From CAUZIZ01 sp965218775 (lineage in GTDB: Bacteria > Acidobacteriota > UBA6911 > RPQK01 > JAJDTT01), in contig CBDCLS010000004.1 of NCBI GenBank assembly GCA_965218775.1, positions 930,001 through 994,000 on the forward strand: a DNA stretch of 64,000 nucleotides, given 5' to 3'. A program made the translations under genes and the position numbers. Below the pieces are notes generated by a model. That model did not search any database, was not told the DNA's origin, and saw only the letters and a list, made by a program, of their open reading frames with translations. Shown in pieces: positions 37,431-45,648 of this stretch. Position 1 is the stretch's first letter. Each line of letters opens with the position of its first letter.

Positions 37431-38004
37431 ATGGCAAAACCAAAGGACTCCGAGTCGACGAGGCACCCATTTGCTCATCAAAGGTTAAGGGTATACGAGT
37501 CCGCGGCAGGTTTCGTAGAGCAGGCCCAGCAGTTGGTCAACGGACTGCCTCCCGGCAATGCGGTTCTATCCGATCAACTGTGTCGAGCTTCCATTTCAAT
37601 CTGTCTGAATATTGCCGAAGGTGCCGGCGAATACCGAGCTAACCCGCATTCTCATCGCCGGTCTACTACGTCGCCGCAATCATCCGCCCTGGCTGTGTTT
37701 CGCTCGGTCGGCCTCCTCGACGAACTGTACAAGTACGACTGCGGAGGCCTCGGTCGCAAGCCTTGCCAGGACGGCCCTTGCGACGCCTCGCTACGACAGG
37801 CGATGAGAAATGCGGGCTAAAGAAAAGGCGCGCTTTTACCACATCGCCAGGCGTTCGGCGACTGAATGTGCTGCCATCATGGACATCTTGCGGCGTTTGC
37901 ACGCCGCCGCCAATGACGATCTACAGCAGGCGGAGAAGAGGTTGTCTGAAATCGTGTCAATGCTGACCGGGTTGGTCAAGGGCTTGGATACGACCGAAAG
38001 ATGA
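37431..38004 (+). pseudogene. Four-helix-bundle (S23/IVP) protein, interrupted by a MITE
   Basis: The first part ends CLNIAEGAGEYRA and the second begins KEKARFYHIARRSATECAAI, running to LVKGLDTTER. Removing the 174-bp element at 37643-37816 plus one CTAA copy joins them in frame into a 131-residue protein, the usual size for this family, with NIAEGAGEYRAKEKARFYHI at the junction. The inserted 178 bases shift the frame, so the gene is off. Relatives occur as intervening sequences in 23S rRNA or as accessory proteins of diversity-generating retroelements; no template repeat or RT is seen nearby. Confidence 0.92.
37643..37816. mobile_element. 174-bp MITE with CTAA target duplication
   Basis: The ends are inverted repeats of about 17 bases with one indel (CCCGCATTCTCATCGCC at 37643-37659; GGCGATGAGAAATGCGGG at 37799-37816). 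The 4-bp duplication CTAA lies at 37639-37642 and 37817-37820; it is not a palindrome, so it is real evidence of insertion. Its removal restores the host gene exactly. It encodes nothing. Confidence 0.92.
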
Positions 38005-38080
38005 AGTCGGGCAAGGGCACGGGCGCGGGCAAAGGCAAGGGAGGGCGCTAAACACGTACGGGTTTCCCAACCCTGGCGTA

Positions 38081-38207
38081 CGGGGGGACACGGGAAATTG
38101 TGCGAGCGCGGGAAGCGCCGGACGAGTTGTCCGACTCTCTCCTCGGAACTGGGCCTCATATTGCTAACGAGTCAAGGCGTTCGCGGCACTGCCGGACCCG
38201 GCTTCGC
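38081..38207 (+). repeat. Dispersed repeat, copy 4
   Basis: Good copy of the core: GCGAGCGCGGGAAGCGCC, hairpin CGGACGAGTTGTCCG at 38118-38132, TCTCTCCTCGGAACTGGGCC and GTTCGCGGC. A CTGCTCACTGATCACT tract follows near 38240-38255. No gene. Confidence 0.8.
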
Positions 38208-38324
38208 CATACAGCCGTTCGCGGAACTGTATTCCCCTACTGCTCACTGATCACTACCTCGCTGCTTACTAGTCAAGTTACAGCTTAGCAAAACGTGATT
38301 CAATAGACACCCAGGTGGATCTGA

Positions 38325-38711
38325 ATGAAAAACTGGTCCTTTGATCCCGCAGTTGAATCCTACGTCAACCTGGCAACCTTCCGAAAAAATGGACGGGAGG
38401 TACTTACGCCCGTGTGGATTGCCGGGGTAGACCGTCTATACTACGTATTCAGCGAAGCTAGCGCAGGTAAGGTCAAGCGAATCCGTGCCAACGGTCGTGT
38501 GCGACTGGCAGCCTGTAATATTAGCGGCAAGATCTCCAGCGAGTGGCTCGACGGTCAGGGACGCATCGTGAGCGAGCCTGAGGTCATTCAACGCGCCTAC
38601 GAAATGCTTCGGCGAAAGTACCGCTGGCGGATGAGAATAGGAGATTTGTTCGCCAAGTTTTCGGGGCGTTATCAGAAGCGCGCATTTCTAGAGATTGAGA
38701 TCGAAGCCTAG
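38325..38711 (+). CDS. PPOX-class flavin/F420-dependent oxidoreductase
   Basis: 128 residues with a split beta-barrel layout: SYVNLATFRKNGREVLTPVW near residue 12, VDRLYYVFSEASAGKVKRIR near 35, and VRLAACNISGKISSEWLDGQ near 60. The family binds FMN or F420 and reduces small molecules or heme-derived tetrapyrroles. No F420 biosynthesis gene is in view. The 41-base gap to the next gene allows co-transcription. Confidence 0.85.
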   Translation: MKNWSFDPAVESYVNLATFRKNGREVLTPVWIAGVDRLYYVFSEASAGKVKRIRANGRVRLAACNISGKISSEWLDGQGRIVSEPEVIQRAYEMLRRKYRWRMRIGDLFAKFSGRYQKRAFLEIEIEA

Positions 38712-38752
38712 CTGGCCGGAAGTGCCGAGTAGCGGAGCCGAGGGTTACCGCC

Positions 38753-39634
38753 ATGTGTATCCCCAGAATAATCGTCGTCTGGATCCTGTTCTTCAGCGTA
38801 CTGCGCATCGAGGCCGCCCCGGAGGTCGTCCAGCCAGGCGTTCAATACCAGGGAGAAGCGAAGCTGGAATTTCCGGACTATGGAGCATCGATAGTGCTAC
38901 CTGCCGCTTGGGCCGCTGTGCTTCCGAAAGATGGCAATGTCCTCCTCATGAGAAGCAAGGTTTTTGAAGCATACATATTCGCGACCATCGAGGAGATGAC
39001 GGTTCAGGGGGCGCAGAGCGCAATGAGCCAAGCTATCACCGTGGGTAATGGGATCGTGTTCCATCCCAAGGGACAAGTGCTGCTCAAGGACTCAGTCTTG
39101 ACTGCTGACTATTCCGTCAGCGGTTCCCGAAGTCCTCTCGTGGGACAGGTGACGACGGTGGTTGGCAAAAGTGGTCGGGGGGTGTCCTTCATGGCCGCGA
39201 GCGGGACCCAGGATGCCGAGAGATTGCGTGCGGCGTTAAGTGAAATAAGCGGTTCACTCTCTCTGGTCCAGCCGAAGCCCAAATCCAATGATTCTCAAGC
39301 CGAACAAACTGGCTCCTGGATGGAGCAGCTCAGTGGTCGTAAGTTGTCGCGCTTTTTCACGCGTAGCGGCTACACCGAAGAAGAGTATATCTGGCTGTGT
39401 CCGGAGGGACTCTTTTTCAGGAGTTCCAAGTCCGGAGGCTTCGGCGGTGGTGCAAGTGGAGCCTTTCAGGCGGAAAATGCTGGGACATGGACGGTTTCCG
39501 GAAGTCTCGATGCAGGCACGCTCCTTCTGACCTATAACGACGGCAGCACTACCCAATACCATCTCACCCACGATGGGACCAAGCTCTTTCTTGATGGCAA
39601 ACGCTACTTTCGTGAAACTATCGAGTGTAATTGA
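38753..39634 (+). CDS. Exported protein of unknown function
   Basis: 293 residues. A signal peptide (RIIVVWILFFSVLRIEAAP) precedes two parts. The first (about residues 30-165) resembles a small alpha/beta fold seen in stress-response lipoproteins (YGASIVLPAAWAAVLPKDG, then GTQDAERLRAALSEISGSL). The second, after a KPKSNDSQAEQ linker, is a beta-rich domain (YIWLCPEGLFFRSSKSG, NAGTWTVSGSLDAGTLLLTY, KLFLDGKRYFR) like those that follow in proteins reporting output values. I do not recognise the family. Confidence 0.65.
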   Translation: MCIPRIIVVWILFFSVLRIEAAPEVVQPGVQYQGEAKLEFPDYGASIVLPAAWAAVLPKDGNVLLMRSKVFEAYIFATIEEMTVQGAQSAMSQAITVGNGIVFHPKGQVLLKDSVLTADYSVSGSRSPLVGQVTTVVGKSGRGVSFMAASGTQDAERLRAALSEISGSLSLVQPKPKSNDSQAEQTGSWMEQLSGRKLSRFFTRSGYTEEEYIWLCPEGLFFRSSKSGGFGGGASGAFQAENAGTWTVSGSLDAGTLLLTYNDGSTTQYHLTHDGTKLFLDGKRYFRETIECN

Positions 39635-39726
39635 GCGGAGGCACCCGAACAAAAGTCGCTCGAACTGACCTGATATTCATCTTTGGGTGTCTCGGCTGGG
39701 GTGCACGTTTTGGTTTCAGTCGATCC

Positions 39727-39860
39727 TCAGCTGATGAACTGGATGGAGTAGAGTGCCGCCGACCGAATCGCCAGCCGCAGCTGGACCGGCTTGCCTTCGA
39801 GCTGGGACACTTCTTTGCCCTCCCAGCGCATCTCCTGCCGACCGCTCACCAGCGGTGGGC
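39727..39860 (-). pseudogene. C-terminal fragment of a hydrolase-like protein
   Basis: The minus-strand frame reads SGRQEMRWEGKEVSQLEG and then KPVQLRLAIRSAALYSIQF before its stop. This is like the end of the partial gene at 63396-64000 (QEKKDLAPLKG, VRLKFILTNASLYSF). Only about 45 codons remain and nothing upstream continues it, so it is a leftover of a larger gene. Confidence 0.6.
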
Positions 39861-39941
39861 TGGACTTCCCCAGTGAGCAGTAAGCAGTGAGCACTTTCTT
39901 GGGCGGGAGCAAAGAACCTATGTGGCTAGAATTCGTTTTGG

Positions 39942-40517
39942 TTAGGGGGTAGAGGATAACAAGGTCTCGATCAGTCTTCGACCTGGCTCACTGTCCCACC
40001 GACGTGGACCCGCAGCACCGCAGATTACGTTGCCCTCAGCCGAGATGAGAAACGAGGAAGGAGTTCCTCGCACGCTATACCTCCACCTGGCTTCTTTCTT
40101 CATATCAAGCCCAACCGGGAACTGGATCTCATGCTTCGTCACAAACTGCTTGATCGTTTCCGGATCGGCCTGATCCAAAGAAACGGCTAAGACCGTAAAC
40201 CCCTTGTCTTTGAACTTCTCATGGACTTTTTTCAGAGACGACCTCTCTGCAGTGCAATAAGTTCACCAGGTAGCCCAGAAGTTCAGTAGCACCAGGCGTC
40301 CCTTGAAGCCGCTCAGGGTCATTTTCTTGTTGTCGAGTCCAGTAACGGTGAAATCGGGAGCGCTGACAGCCTCTCCGCTGAATCGCTGCAAGTCCAACGC
40401 TGCGATCTGCGCGTCGAGATCGGTAGCTCCAACGCCACTACTCAGGTTCCACAAGAGCACAATCAACAAGCCGGTGACCCGCACGAGTCGAGCCGTGACA
40501 TCAGCAAAACTACACAT
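39942..40517 (-). CDS. Candidate selenoprotein: TlpA/redoxin with UxxC active site
   Basis: 191 codons with one in-frame TGA (40265-40263, codon 85). A signal or anchor segment (VRVTGLLIVLLWNLSSG) is followed by a redoxin domain: APDFTVTGLDNKKMTLSGFKG, LVLLNFWATW, then TGA-T-Y-C, then TAERSSLKKVHEKF, FTVLAVSLDQADPETIKQF and RYSVRGTPSSFLISAEG, a cis-proline loop. In this family FWATW is followed by CxxC, so the TGA replaces the first cysteine and gives U-T-Y-C. The frame is otherwise unbroken on both sides. A hairpin fitting a bacterial SECIS lies just downstream. It would act outside the cytoplasm as a thiol-disulfide or peroxide reductase. A nonsense mutation is the alternative. Confidence 0.8.
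40228..40265 (-). promoter_or_regulatory. Candidate bacterial SECIS element
   Basis: Reading along the mRNA from the UGA at 40265, a 6-bp stem CAGAGA/UCUCUG (40249-40244 with 40238-40233) closes a GGUCG loop. The loop guanines lie 19 bases after the UGA. Position, small stem and a GGUC-bearing apical loop all fit known bacterial SECIS hairpins such as that of E. coli fdhF. The stem is short, so this is supportive and not conclusive alone. Confidence 0.65.
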
Positions 40518-40673
40518 AGCTCATTCCCTTCAATTCGCAACTCGCCGCCGCACACCTACTACCCGTCTGCATACGTCTCGCATCGAGACTCATGTTACGC
40601 ATCTGTCCTGGCCTGTACGCTATTATGGCCTGATCGGCTCGCGTCCACAACTTCGCCCGAGTAGCGTAACTTC

Positions 40674-41984
40674 TTTTCTGTAAATTCTGGTCAGGCCTGG
40701 GTCGGAAAGACAGAGGTCTGGGACAGGATTCTCCAAAAACAGAAACGTCTATCTGGCAAGGAGAATCAAATGAACCCAGACCTGGAAAAGAGAGTACCAC
40801 GGGAGATCCTGGCGGAGTTGATCGAGGAAGGAACAGAAGCCTTTCGAGGAATCCTGGAGAAGCTGTTCAACGTGGCCATGCAGTTGGAAAGAAGCGAGTT
40901 TCTGGGAGCGGAAGCGTACGAGAGAACAGCCAGTCGGCGAGGCTATCGAAACGGATTCAAAGGCAAGCGGATTCAGACTCGAGTGGGAGAGCTGCACTTG
41001 GAGATTCCACAGGTGCGTGGGTTGAGGTTTTATCCCAAGTCGCTGGAGAGGGGTTGCCGTTCGGAGAAGGCCCTGAAGCTGGCCATTGCCGAGATGTATG
41101 TGATGGGAGTCTCGACGAGGAAAGTCACCGAGATCACGGAGCAGCTGTGTGGGTTGGAGATCTCGGCCACCCAGGTCTCGAGAGTGGCCGGGATGCTGGA
41201 CGAAGAGCTGGAAGAGTTTCGAAGCCGGGAGCTGGGAGAGTATCCGATCGTGTATCTGGATGCCCACTACGAGAAGGTTCGAAGAGGCGGCAGGGTGCAG
41301 GACGTGGCCATCCTGAAAGCCATAGGAGTCAATCGTTTCGGAACGCGGGAGGTGTTGGGTCTGAGCACCAGGATCAGTGAAGCGGAGGTGCATTGGCGAG
41401 GGTTTCTGGGAGATCTGCACAAGCGTGGACTGAGAGGGGTCGAGCTGTTTGTCAGTGACGATCACGAAGGACTGAAGGCGGCCAGGCGGGCAGTTTATCC
41501 GTCGGTGCCCTGGAACCGTTGTCAGTTTCACCTGAGTAAAAACGCCCAACAATATGCTCGCCGCAAAGAGGACAAGCCCCGCATCGCCCAGGCCATGCGG
41601 GACATTTTCGATGCCCCGTCTCGAGAAGATGCCGAGGAGCTCAAGGGTAAAGTCGTCAAGAAGTTCGAAAAGATTGCACCGGAGTTCGTGAGCTGGCTGG
41701 AAGAGAACGTGGATGAAGGGCTGACAGTGTTTGATTTTCCGAGGAGCTGGTGGCGAAGGATCCGAACCATCAACGGACTGGAGAGACTGCACCGGGAGAT
41801 CCGGAGACGAACCCGGGTGGTGGGAATCTTTCCCCACGAAGCGTCGGCGCTGCGGCTCATCTCGGCTGTGCTTGCAGAGATACACGAGGAGTGGTTAACC
41901 GGCCGGCAATACCTGAACCTGGCCGGCTGGAAAACACAAGTGGAGCAATTCTTCCCTACAGGCCCTAAAGAAAATTACAGAAAA
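40674..41984 (+). mobile_element. IS256-family insertion sequence
   Basis: TTTTCTGTAA at 40674 pairs with TTACAGAAAA ending at 41984; the inverted ends are imperfect beyond ten bases. No clear target duplication is seen, so the exact limits are approximate and the copy may be old or rearranged. It holds one intact transposase gene. Confidence 0.75.
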
Positions 41985-41996
41985 ACGGTTGCTTAA
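40770..41996 (+). CDS. IS256-family (mutator-type) transposase
   Basis: 408 residues. Signs are the N-terminal RTASRRGYRNGFKGKRIQTR region, YPIVYLDAHYEKVR with the first catalytic aspartate near residue 165, ELFVSDDHEGLKAARR with the second near 230, WNRCQFHLSKNA, and the glutamate region RTINGLERLHREIRRRTRV near 345. Length is full for the family. AAGGAG precedes the ATG. The stop lies slightly beyond the proposed right end of the element. Confidence 0.93.
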   Translation: MNPDLEKRVPREILAELIEEGTEAFRGILEKLFNVAMQLERSEFLGAEAYERTASRRGYRNGFKGKRIQTRVGELHLEIPQVRGLRFYPKSLERGCRSEKALKLAIAEMYVMGVSTRKVTEITEQLCGLEISATQVSRVAGMLDEELEEFRSRELGEYPIVYLDAHYEKVRRGGRVQDVAILKAIGVNRFGTREVLGLSTRISEAEVHWRGFLGDLHKRGLRGVELFVSDDHEGLKAARRAVYPSVPWNRCQFHLSKNAQQYARRKEDKPRIAQAMRDIFDAPSREDAEELKGKVVKKFEKIAPEFVSWLEENVDEGLTVFDFPRSWWRRIRTINGLERLHREIRRRTRVVGIFPHEASALRLISAVLAEIHEEWLTGRQYLNLAGWKTQVEQFFPTGPKENYRKTVA

Positions 41997-42045
41997 CCTT
42001 CGCCCGGATGCCGGGACAATTGGTCGCACGGCTGGGGTAGGGCCG

Positions 42046-42110
42046 CTCACCGCTAACTGCTCACCGCTAGCTGCTACTCACTGCTCACTGCTAACTGCTC
42101 ACTACTCCTC
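42046..42110 (+). repeat. ACTGCTCACYGCTA micro-repeat tract
   Basis: About six imperfect copies of a CTCAC(T/C)GCTAACTG-like unit lie between the IS256 element and the end of recQ, touching its last codons. The same unit occurs at 21191, 21400, 24690, 38240 and 39873. Confidence 0.65.
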
Positions 42111-44024
42111 CAGCGCCCGATCCAGAACCAAGGTAAACGGCACCTGTTCTAGGGCGCCGAACAGCGGGTGGGCGGCCAGTCGAGCGCGGGTGATGCTGGG
42201 GGATCTGAGTCCGGTCAGGAAGCGGCTGAACGCGCGCGGTTCGGCCAGCACTTCTGCATGTTCCTCCCGCGCCTGGATCGCCTGATTCCAAAGGTCCTCA
42301 TCGATGGCCGTTGCCGGCCTTGGCCGCAACTCTACCGGGCGCTGACCACCGAGACACCAGCTACAGTGCCCACAATCTTCGGTCAAGGTTTCCCCGAAAT
42401 AGGAACAGAGGGACTGGGTCTGGCAACCGTCGAGGGAAGCCAGCTTCAGCACCCGACCCAGGCGCTCGATCTCACGACTTTCGTGCTCAAGGGTCCTGGC
42501 ATGGAGTTCCTCCGCCAGTTGATCCAGCTCGGCAGGCCGCTGCTGCCAGCGGTAGCGCTGGCGAACCCCTCCGACCCGAAGCTCTATCAGCTCCTGCTCG
42601 GCCAGGTAATCGAGCGCTCGAACCAGACGCTCCCGAGGCGCCCCCAGGATCCGACTCACCTTTACTAGATCGATGTCGAACCAGACTTTGGCTTTCTTTG
42701 CCTGCTGGAAAAGGCCGGCCAGGAAGGTCCTCCGTTCCCCGCTGAACCGCTTCAGTATCTCCTGAGAGGGTGAGATGGGGCGAAAACGGTAAACAGCAAA
42801 GGTCGGCGTGCGCGCCTCCACGAGACCCTTGAGCTCGAGGTAGGTGAGCAGAGTGCGTACCACCAGGAGTCGGATGTCGTGGTTTCGCGCAACTTCATGA
42901 AGATTAAGTTCGAAGTGATCCGGTGCCGCATCCAGCTCTTCGACCAATCCCCTTATCCCCTCGAGTGCCGGCGTGTCTCCGAAAGCGAAGTTTTCGAGCA
43001 CCGTCAGATCATTGGGAGAGAAGAAGCTCTCGCAAATCGCCGCATTGCCGTCACGACCGGCACGACCGATCTCCTGGGAAAGGTTCTCGAGGCTTTTCGG
43101 CAAGTTGTAATGGTACACATAGCGAATGTCTGGCTTGTCGATCCCCATGCCGAAAGCGATCGTTGCCACTACGATGGACTTTTCGGATGCCAGGAACCAA
43201 TCCTGGACCTCGGCTCGTTCTTCGTCCTTCATTCCGGCGTGGTAGGCGCGGGCAGAAAAACCCTTTGCCGCTAGCCGTTCGGCTACCTCCTCGGAAGTGC
43301 GCTGCAAAGTAACGTAAACGATGGTCGAGCCCCTGGGACGCTCCTCGAGCCGCCGCACCAGCGTGGCGTCTCGGTCTTCCGAAGCCATTGGCGTGGTGAG
43401 CAACTCGAGGTTGGGACGATGGAAACCGGTGCGAACGGCATGGTCTGGGTCGACCTGGAAACCGCGGCAGATGTCGTCAAGCACCTGCGGAGTGGCGGTG
43501 GCGGTCAGGGCCAGTAAGCGCCCCGCGCGATAACGCTGAGCGTAGTCGGAAAGCTTCAAGTAATCGGGCCGAAAGTTATGACCCCATTCCGAAATACAGT
43601 GTGCCTCGTCGACGGCGAAGAGCGGTAAGTCGACGCGGGCCAGACTCTCCCGGAAACGCTCGTTGTTGAATCTCTCCGGAGCCACATAGAGCAAGCGTAA
43701 CCTCCCGCCACGGATCGCATCCATGGTGGCTCGGTACTCGACGGCTGTGAGGGTTGAGTCCAGCCGCTCGGCGGCGATGCCTAGCCTCTTGAGCTGGTCG
43801 ATCTGATCTTTCATCAAAGCTATAAGCGGAGACACCACCAGCGTCAGCCCTGGAAGTAGCAGCGCCGGAAGCTGATAGCAAAGCGATTTTCCTCCGCCAG
43901 TGGGAAAGACCGCCGCTGCGGAGTGTCCCTCCATCAGGTTTTCGATGACGCTCTCCTGACCGGGCAGAAAGTCGTCGAAACCGAAGGATTCTTTGAGATG
44001 CTTTCTCAGAGATGTCATGTTCAC
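42102..44024 (-). CDS. recQ: RecQ-family ATP-dependent DNA helicase
   Basis: 640 residues. Helicase motifs run in order: VFPTGGGKSLCYQLPAL (Walker A near residue 40), VVSPLIALMKDQI, FAVDEAHCISEWGHNFRPDY (DEAH near 140), LALTATATPQVL, IVYVTLQRTSEEVAERL, and IAFGMGIDKPDIRYVYHYN with QEIGRAGRDG. A RecQ zinc-binding set follows near residue 545 (SLCSYFGETLTEDCGHCSWC). There is no evident HRDC domain. It unwinds DNA in repair and fork restart. Start is GTG 44024 or ATG 44018. Confidence 0.94.
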   Translation of the reverse strand: MNMTSLRKHLKESFGFDDFLPGQESVIENLMEGHSAAAVFPTGGGKSLCYQLPALLLPGLTLVVSPLIALMKDQIDQLKRLGIAAERLDSTLTAVEYRATMDAIRGGRLRLLYVAPERFNNERFRESLARVDLPLFAVDEAHCISEWGHNFRPDYLKLSDYAQRYRAGRLLALTATATPQVLDDICRGFQVDPDHAVRTGFHRPNLELLTTPMASEDRDATLVRRLEERPRGSTIVYVTLQRTSEEVAERLAAKGFSARAYHAGMKDEERAEVQDWFLASEKSIVVATIAFGMGIDKPDIRYVYHYNLPKSLENLSQEIGRAGRDGNAAICESFFSPNDLTVLENFAFGDTPALEGIRGLVEELDAAPDHFELNLHEVARNHDIRLLVVRTLLTYLELKGLVEARTPTFAVYRFRPISPSQEILKRFSGERRTFLAGLFQQAKKAKVWFDIDLVKVSRILGAPRERLVRALDYLAEQELIELRVGGVRQRYRWQQRPAELDQLAEELHARTLEHESREIERLGRVLKLASLDGCQTQSLCSYFGETLTEDCGHCSWCLGGQRPVELRPRPATAIDEDLWNQAIQAREEHAEVLAEPRAFSRFLTGLRSPSITRARLAAHPLFGALEQVPFTLVLDRALEE

Positions 44025-44195
44025 GGTCGCGGAACGCAGTCCCGATTGGGTATTGGGCCACGAGCAGCGTCTCCACGGGCTCGTTCAGGAACCCTAACCA
44101 TAACGTGCAGTCCCGCGAATCTACGAAATCACTTTTTCTCTATGGGTGCGAGAATCGCATTGCAGTGACTCTCCTGGAGAGAAAAGCACGGGCCC

Positions 44196-45194
44196 TCAGG
44201 ACCACTGGATCACAATGCCAACGAGCCCTTTGTCCCCCTGATCCAGGCGCCTGTAGACATCGGGCAGTTCCTGCCAATCGAACCTGTCTGTAATCATGGG
44301 CGACACCAGGAGCTTTTCTTTCGACAGCAGATCAACCGTCAAGGCGTTGGACCGACAACGATCCCATCGATGCCCGTCCGGTTGGTGGCCGTACGAAGTC
44401 AGCAGGGCCAGGTCCTTTCCCAGATAGGGATGCCCAACCGCACTGAAGGTTGGCATGTCGGTGTGGCGAGCGATGACGACCACGCGGGCACCCCTGCGGG
44501 CGATCTGCATACCCGTCTCGATAGCGGGCCACACGGAAGCGGCCTCGAGAACCAGGTCCGCGCCTTCGCCACCGAAGAAATCGAGCATTCGGTCCGAGAA
44601 ATCCTCGTCCTCAGGGGAGGCGAGCAGATCGGCTCCCATCTCCCCAGCCAGATCGAGCCTCTCTCGGGCAAACTCGACGACAGCCGTACGAAAACCAAAG
44701 GTTCGACAATAGGCCAGGGCTGACAGGCCGATAACACCCGCCCCGATGATGGCGACGTTCTCGCCAGGCTCCGGATTTCCCGTTCTCAGGCCAATATGAC
44801 CGACCTCCAGAATGTTCAGGAAAGCGGCAATTTCGTCGGGGATGTGATCAGGCAGCTTGATGGCTGCCTGTCTGGAGACGGCCGCGTAGTGGCCGTGTGA
44901 CGCCGTCACGAAGACCCGATCCCCGACACCGAAACCCGAAGCCTCGGCACCTACCTCAAGCACCTCGCCCACCATCGACTCGCCATTTATATAGGGGTAC
45001 TCGAAAGGAATATAAGTGTGTAGGAACCCCCCATCCTTATCCACTGGGATTCCACGATAGACGCGGACTTCGGTCCCGGTGCTCACCGCAGTGACCTTGG
45101 CGCGAACCAGCAAGCCGTCATTGGGACATCCAGGAATGGGAACTTCTTCGAATTCCACCTGTCTCGGGGCCGTGACGATCAGTCTCTTGGGCAT
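44196..45194 (-). CDS. Zinc-type alcohol dehydrogenase-like (MDR) oxidoreductase
   Basis: 332 residues. The start at 45194 is set by GAAGGAGAT eight bases upstream. A GroES-like N-terminal domain (VRAKVTAVSTGTEVRVYRG, INGESMVGEVLEVGAEASGFG) is followed by a Rossmann domain with NVAIIGAGVIGLSALAYCR near residue 150 and VVEFARERLDLAGEMGAD. The usual catalytic-zinc cysteine near residue 40 is replaced (STGTE), so it belongs to the branch related to bacteriochlorophyllide or sorbitol-type dehydrogenases that lacks it. Substrate unknown. Confidence 0.85.
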   Translation of the reverse strand: MPKRLIVTAPRQVEFEEVPIPGCPNDGLLVRAKVTAVSTGTEVRVYRGIPVDKDGGFLHTYIPFEYPYINGESMVGEVLEVGAEASGFGVGDRVFVTASHGHYAAVSRQAAIKLPDHIPDEIAAFLNILEVGHIGLRTGNPEPGENVAIIGAGVIGLSALAYCRTFGFRTAVVEFARERLDLAGEMGADLLASPEDEDFSDRMLDFFGGEGADLVLEAASVWPAIETGMQIARRGARVVVIARHTDMPTFSAVGHPYLGKDLALLTSYGHQPDGHRWDRCRSNALTVDLLSKEKLLVSPMITDRFDWQELPDVYRRLDQGDKGLVGIVIQWS

Positions 45195-45648
45195 AGGGTT
45201 GATCTCCTTCTTCGCATCTAGTCCGATTCTAGGGTGCGCACGACGACTGGGCAATGGCCGCTACTGCCAAATCAAGTCGATCTCAGTGACAATCGAGGTG
45301 GTTACTAACCTGGCACTTCATTGGTGAACGTAGCTTTGGTCTCCAGGCCGAAGTATCCTTCTTTCGAGCCTTTGGTTCGAGTCACGGCGGCTTGGAGACC
45401 ACCGCTATGAACCGCCGAACTAAAGTTCCCACCGAATGATCCAGCCCGGCTGGGCTGAGGTTTCATCTCCAAGACTGCAAACTCTACGCCTTCCAATTTA
45501 ATTAAGGATCTGATTCGTGGTGGAGTTGAATGATCCAGTGCTCCTTGACAGTAAACGACTCGCGGCTTTAACTTTCAGTATTTGGCCAAGGCAGGTCACG
45601 GTTTTAACAATCCTCGGTATCCGTGAGGGGACACCCAGGGAGGACTCC
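45195..45648. repeat. Intergenic with a palindromic repeat (copy 1 of 2)
   Basis: At about 45305-45470 lies a structured repeat: GGTCTCCAGGCCGAAG and, inverted, CGGCTTGGAGACC, with a short inner hairpin CGAGCCTTTGGTTCG. A second copy is at 63182-63340. Outside it, up to the start at 45649, nothing is recognised. Confidence 0.7.

Larger units (their letters stand above)
37317..38061. mobile_element. Four-helix-bundle gene cassette bounded by inverted repeats
   Basis: CCGTACGTGTTTAGCG at 37317-37332 and its exact reverse complement at 38046-38061 bound the S23-type gene. Inside each border lies a GGGCAA/GGCACG tract in inverted orientation (37344-37376 and 38009-38041). No transposase is present. 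Genes of this family are known as intervening sequences in 23S rRNA, so a mobile cassette is reasonable, but mobility here is inference. Confidence 0.55.

Noticed and set aside
37431..38004. Diversity-generating retroelement (the S23 family includes Avd)
   Set aside because: No reverse transcriptase, no template/variable repeat pair and no adenine-biased differences were found nearby.
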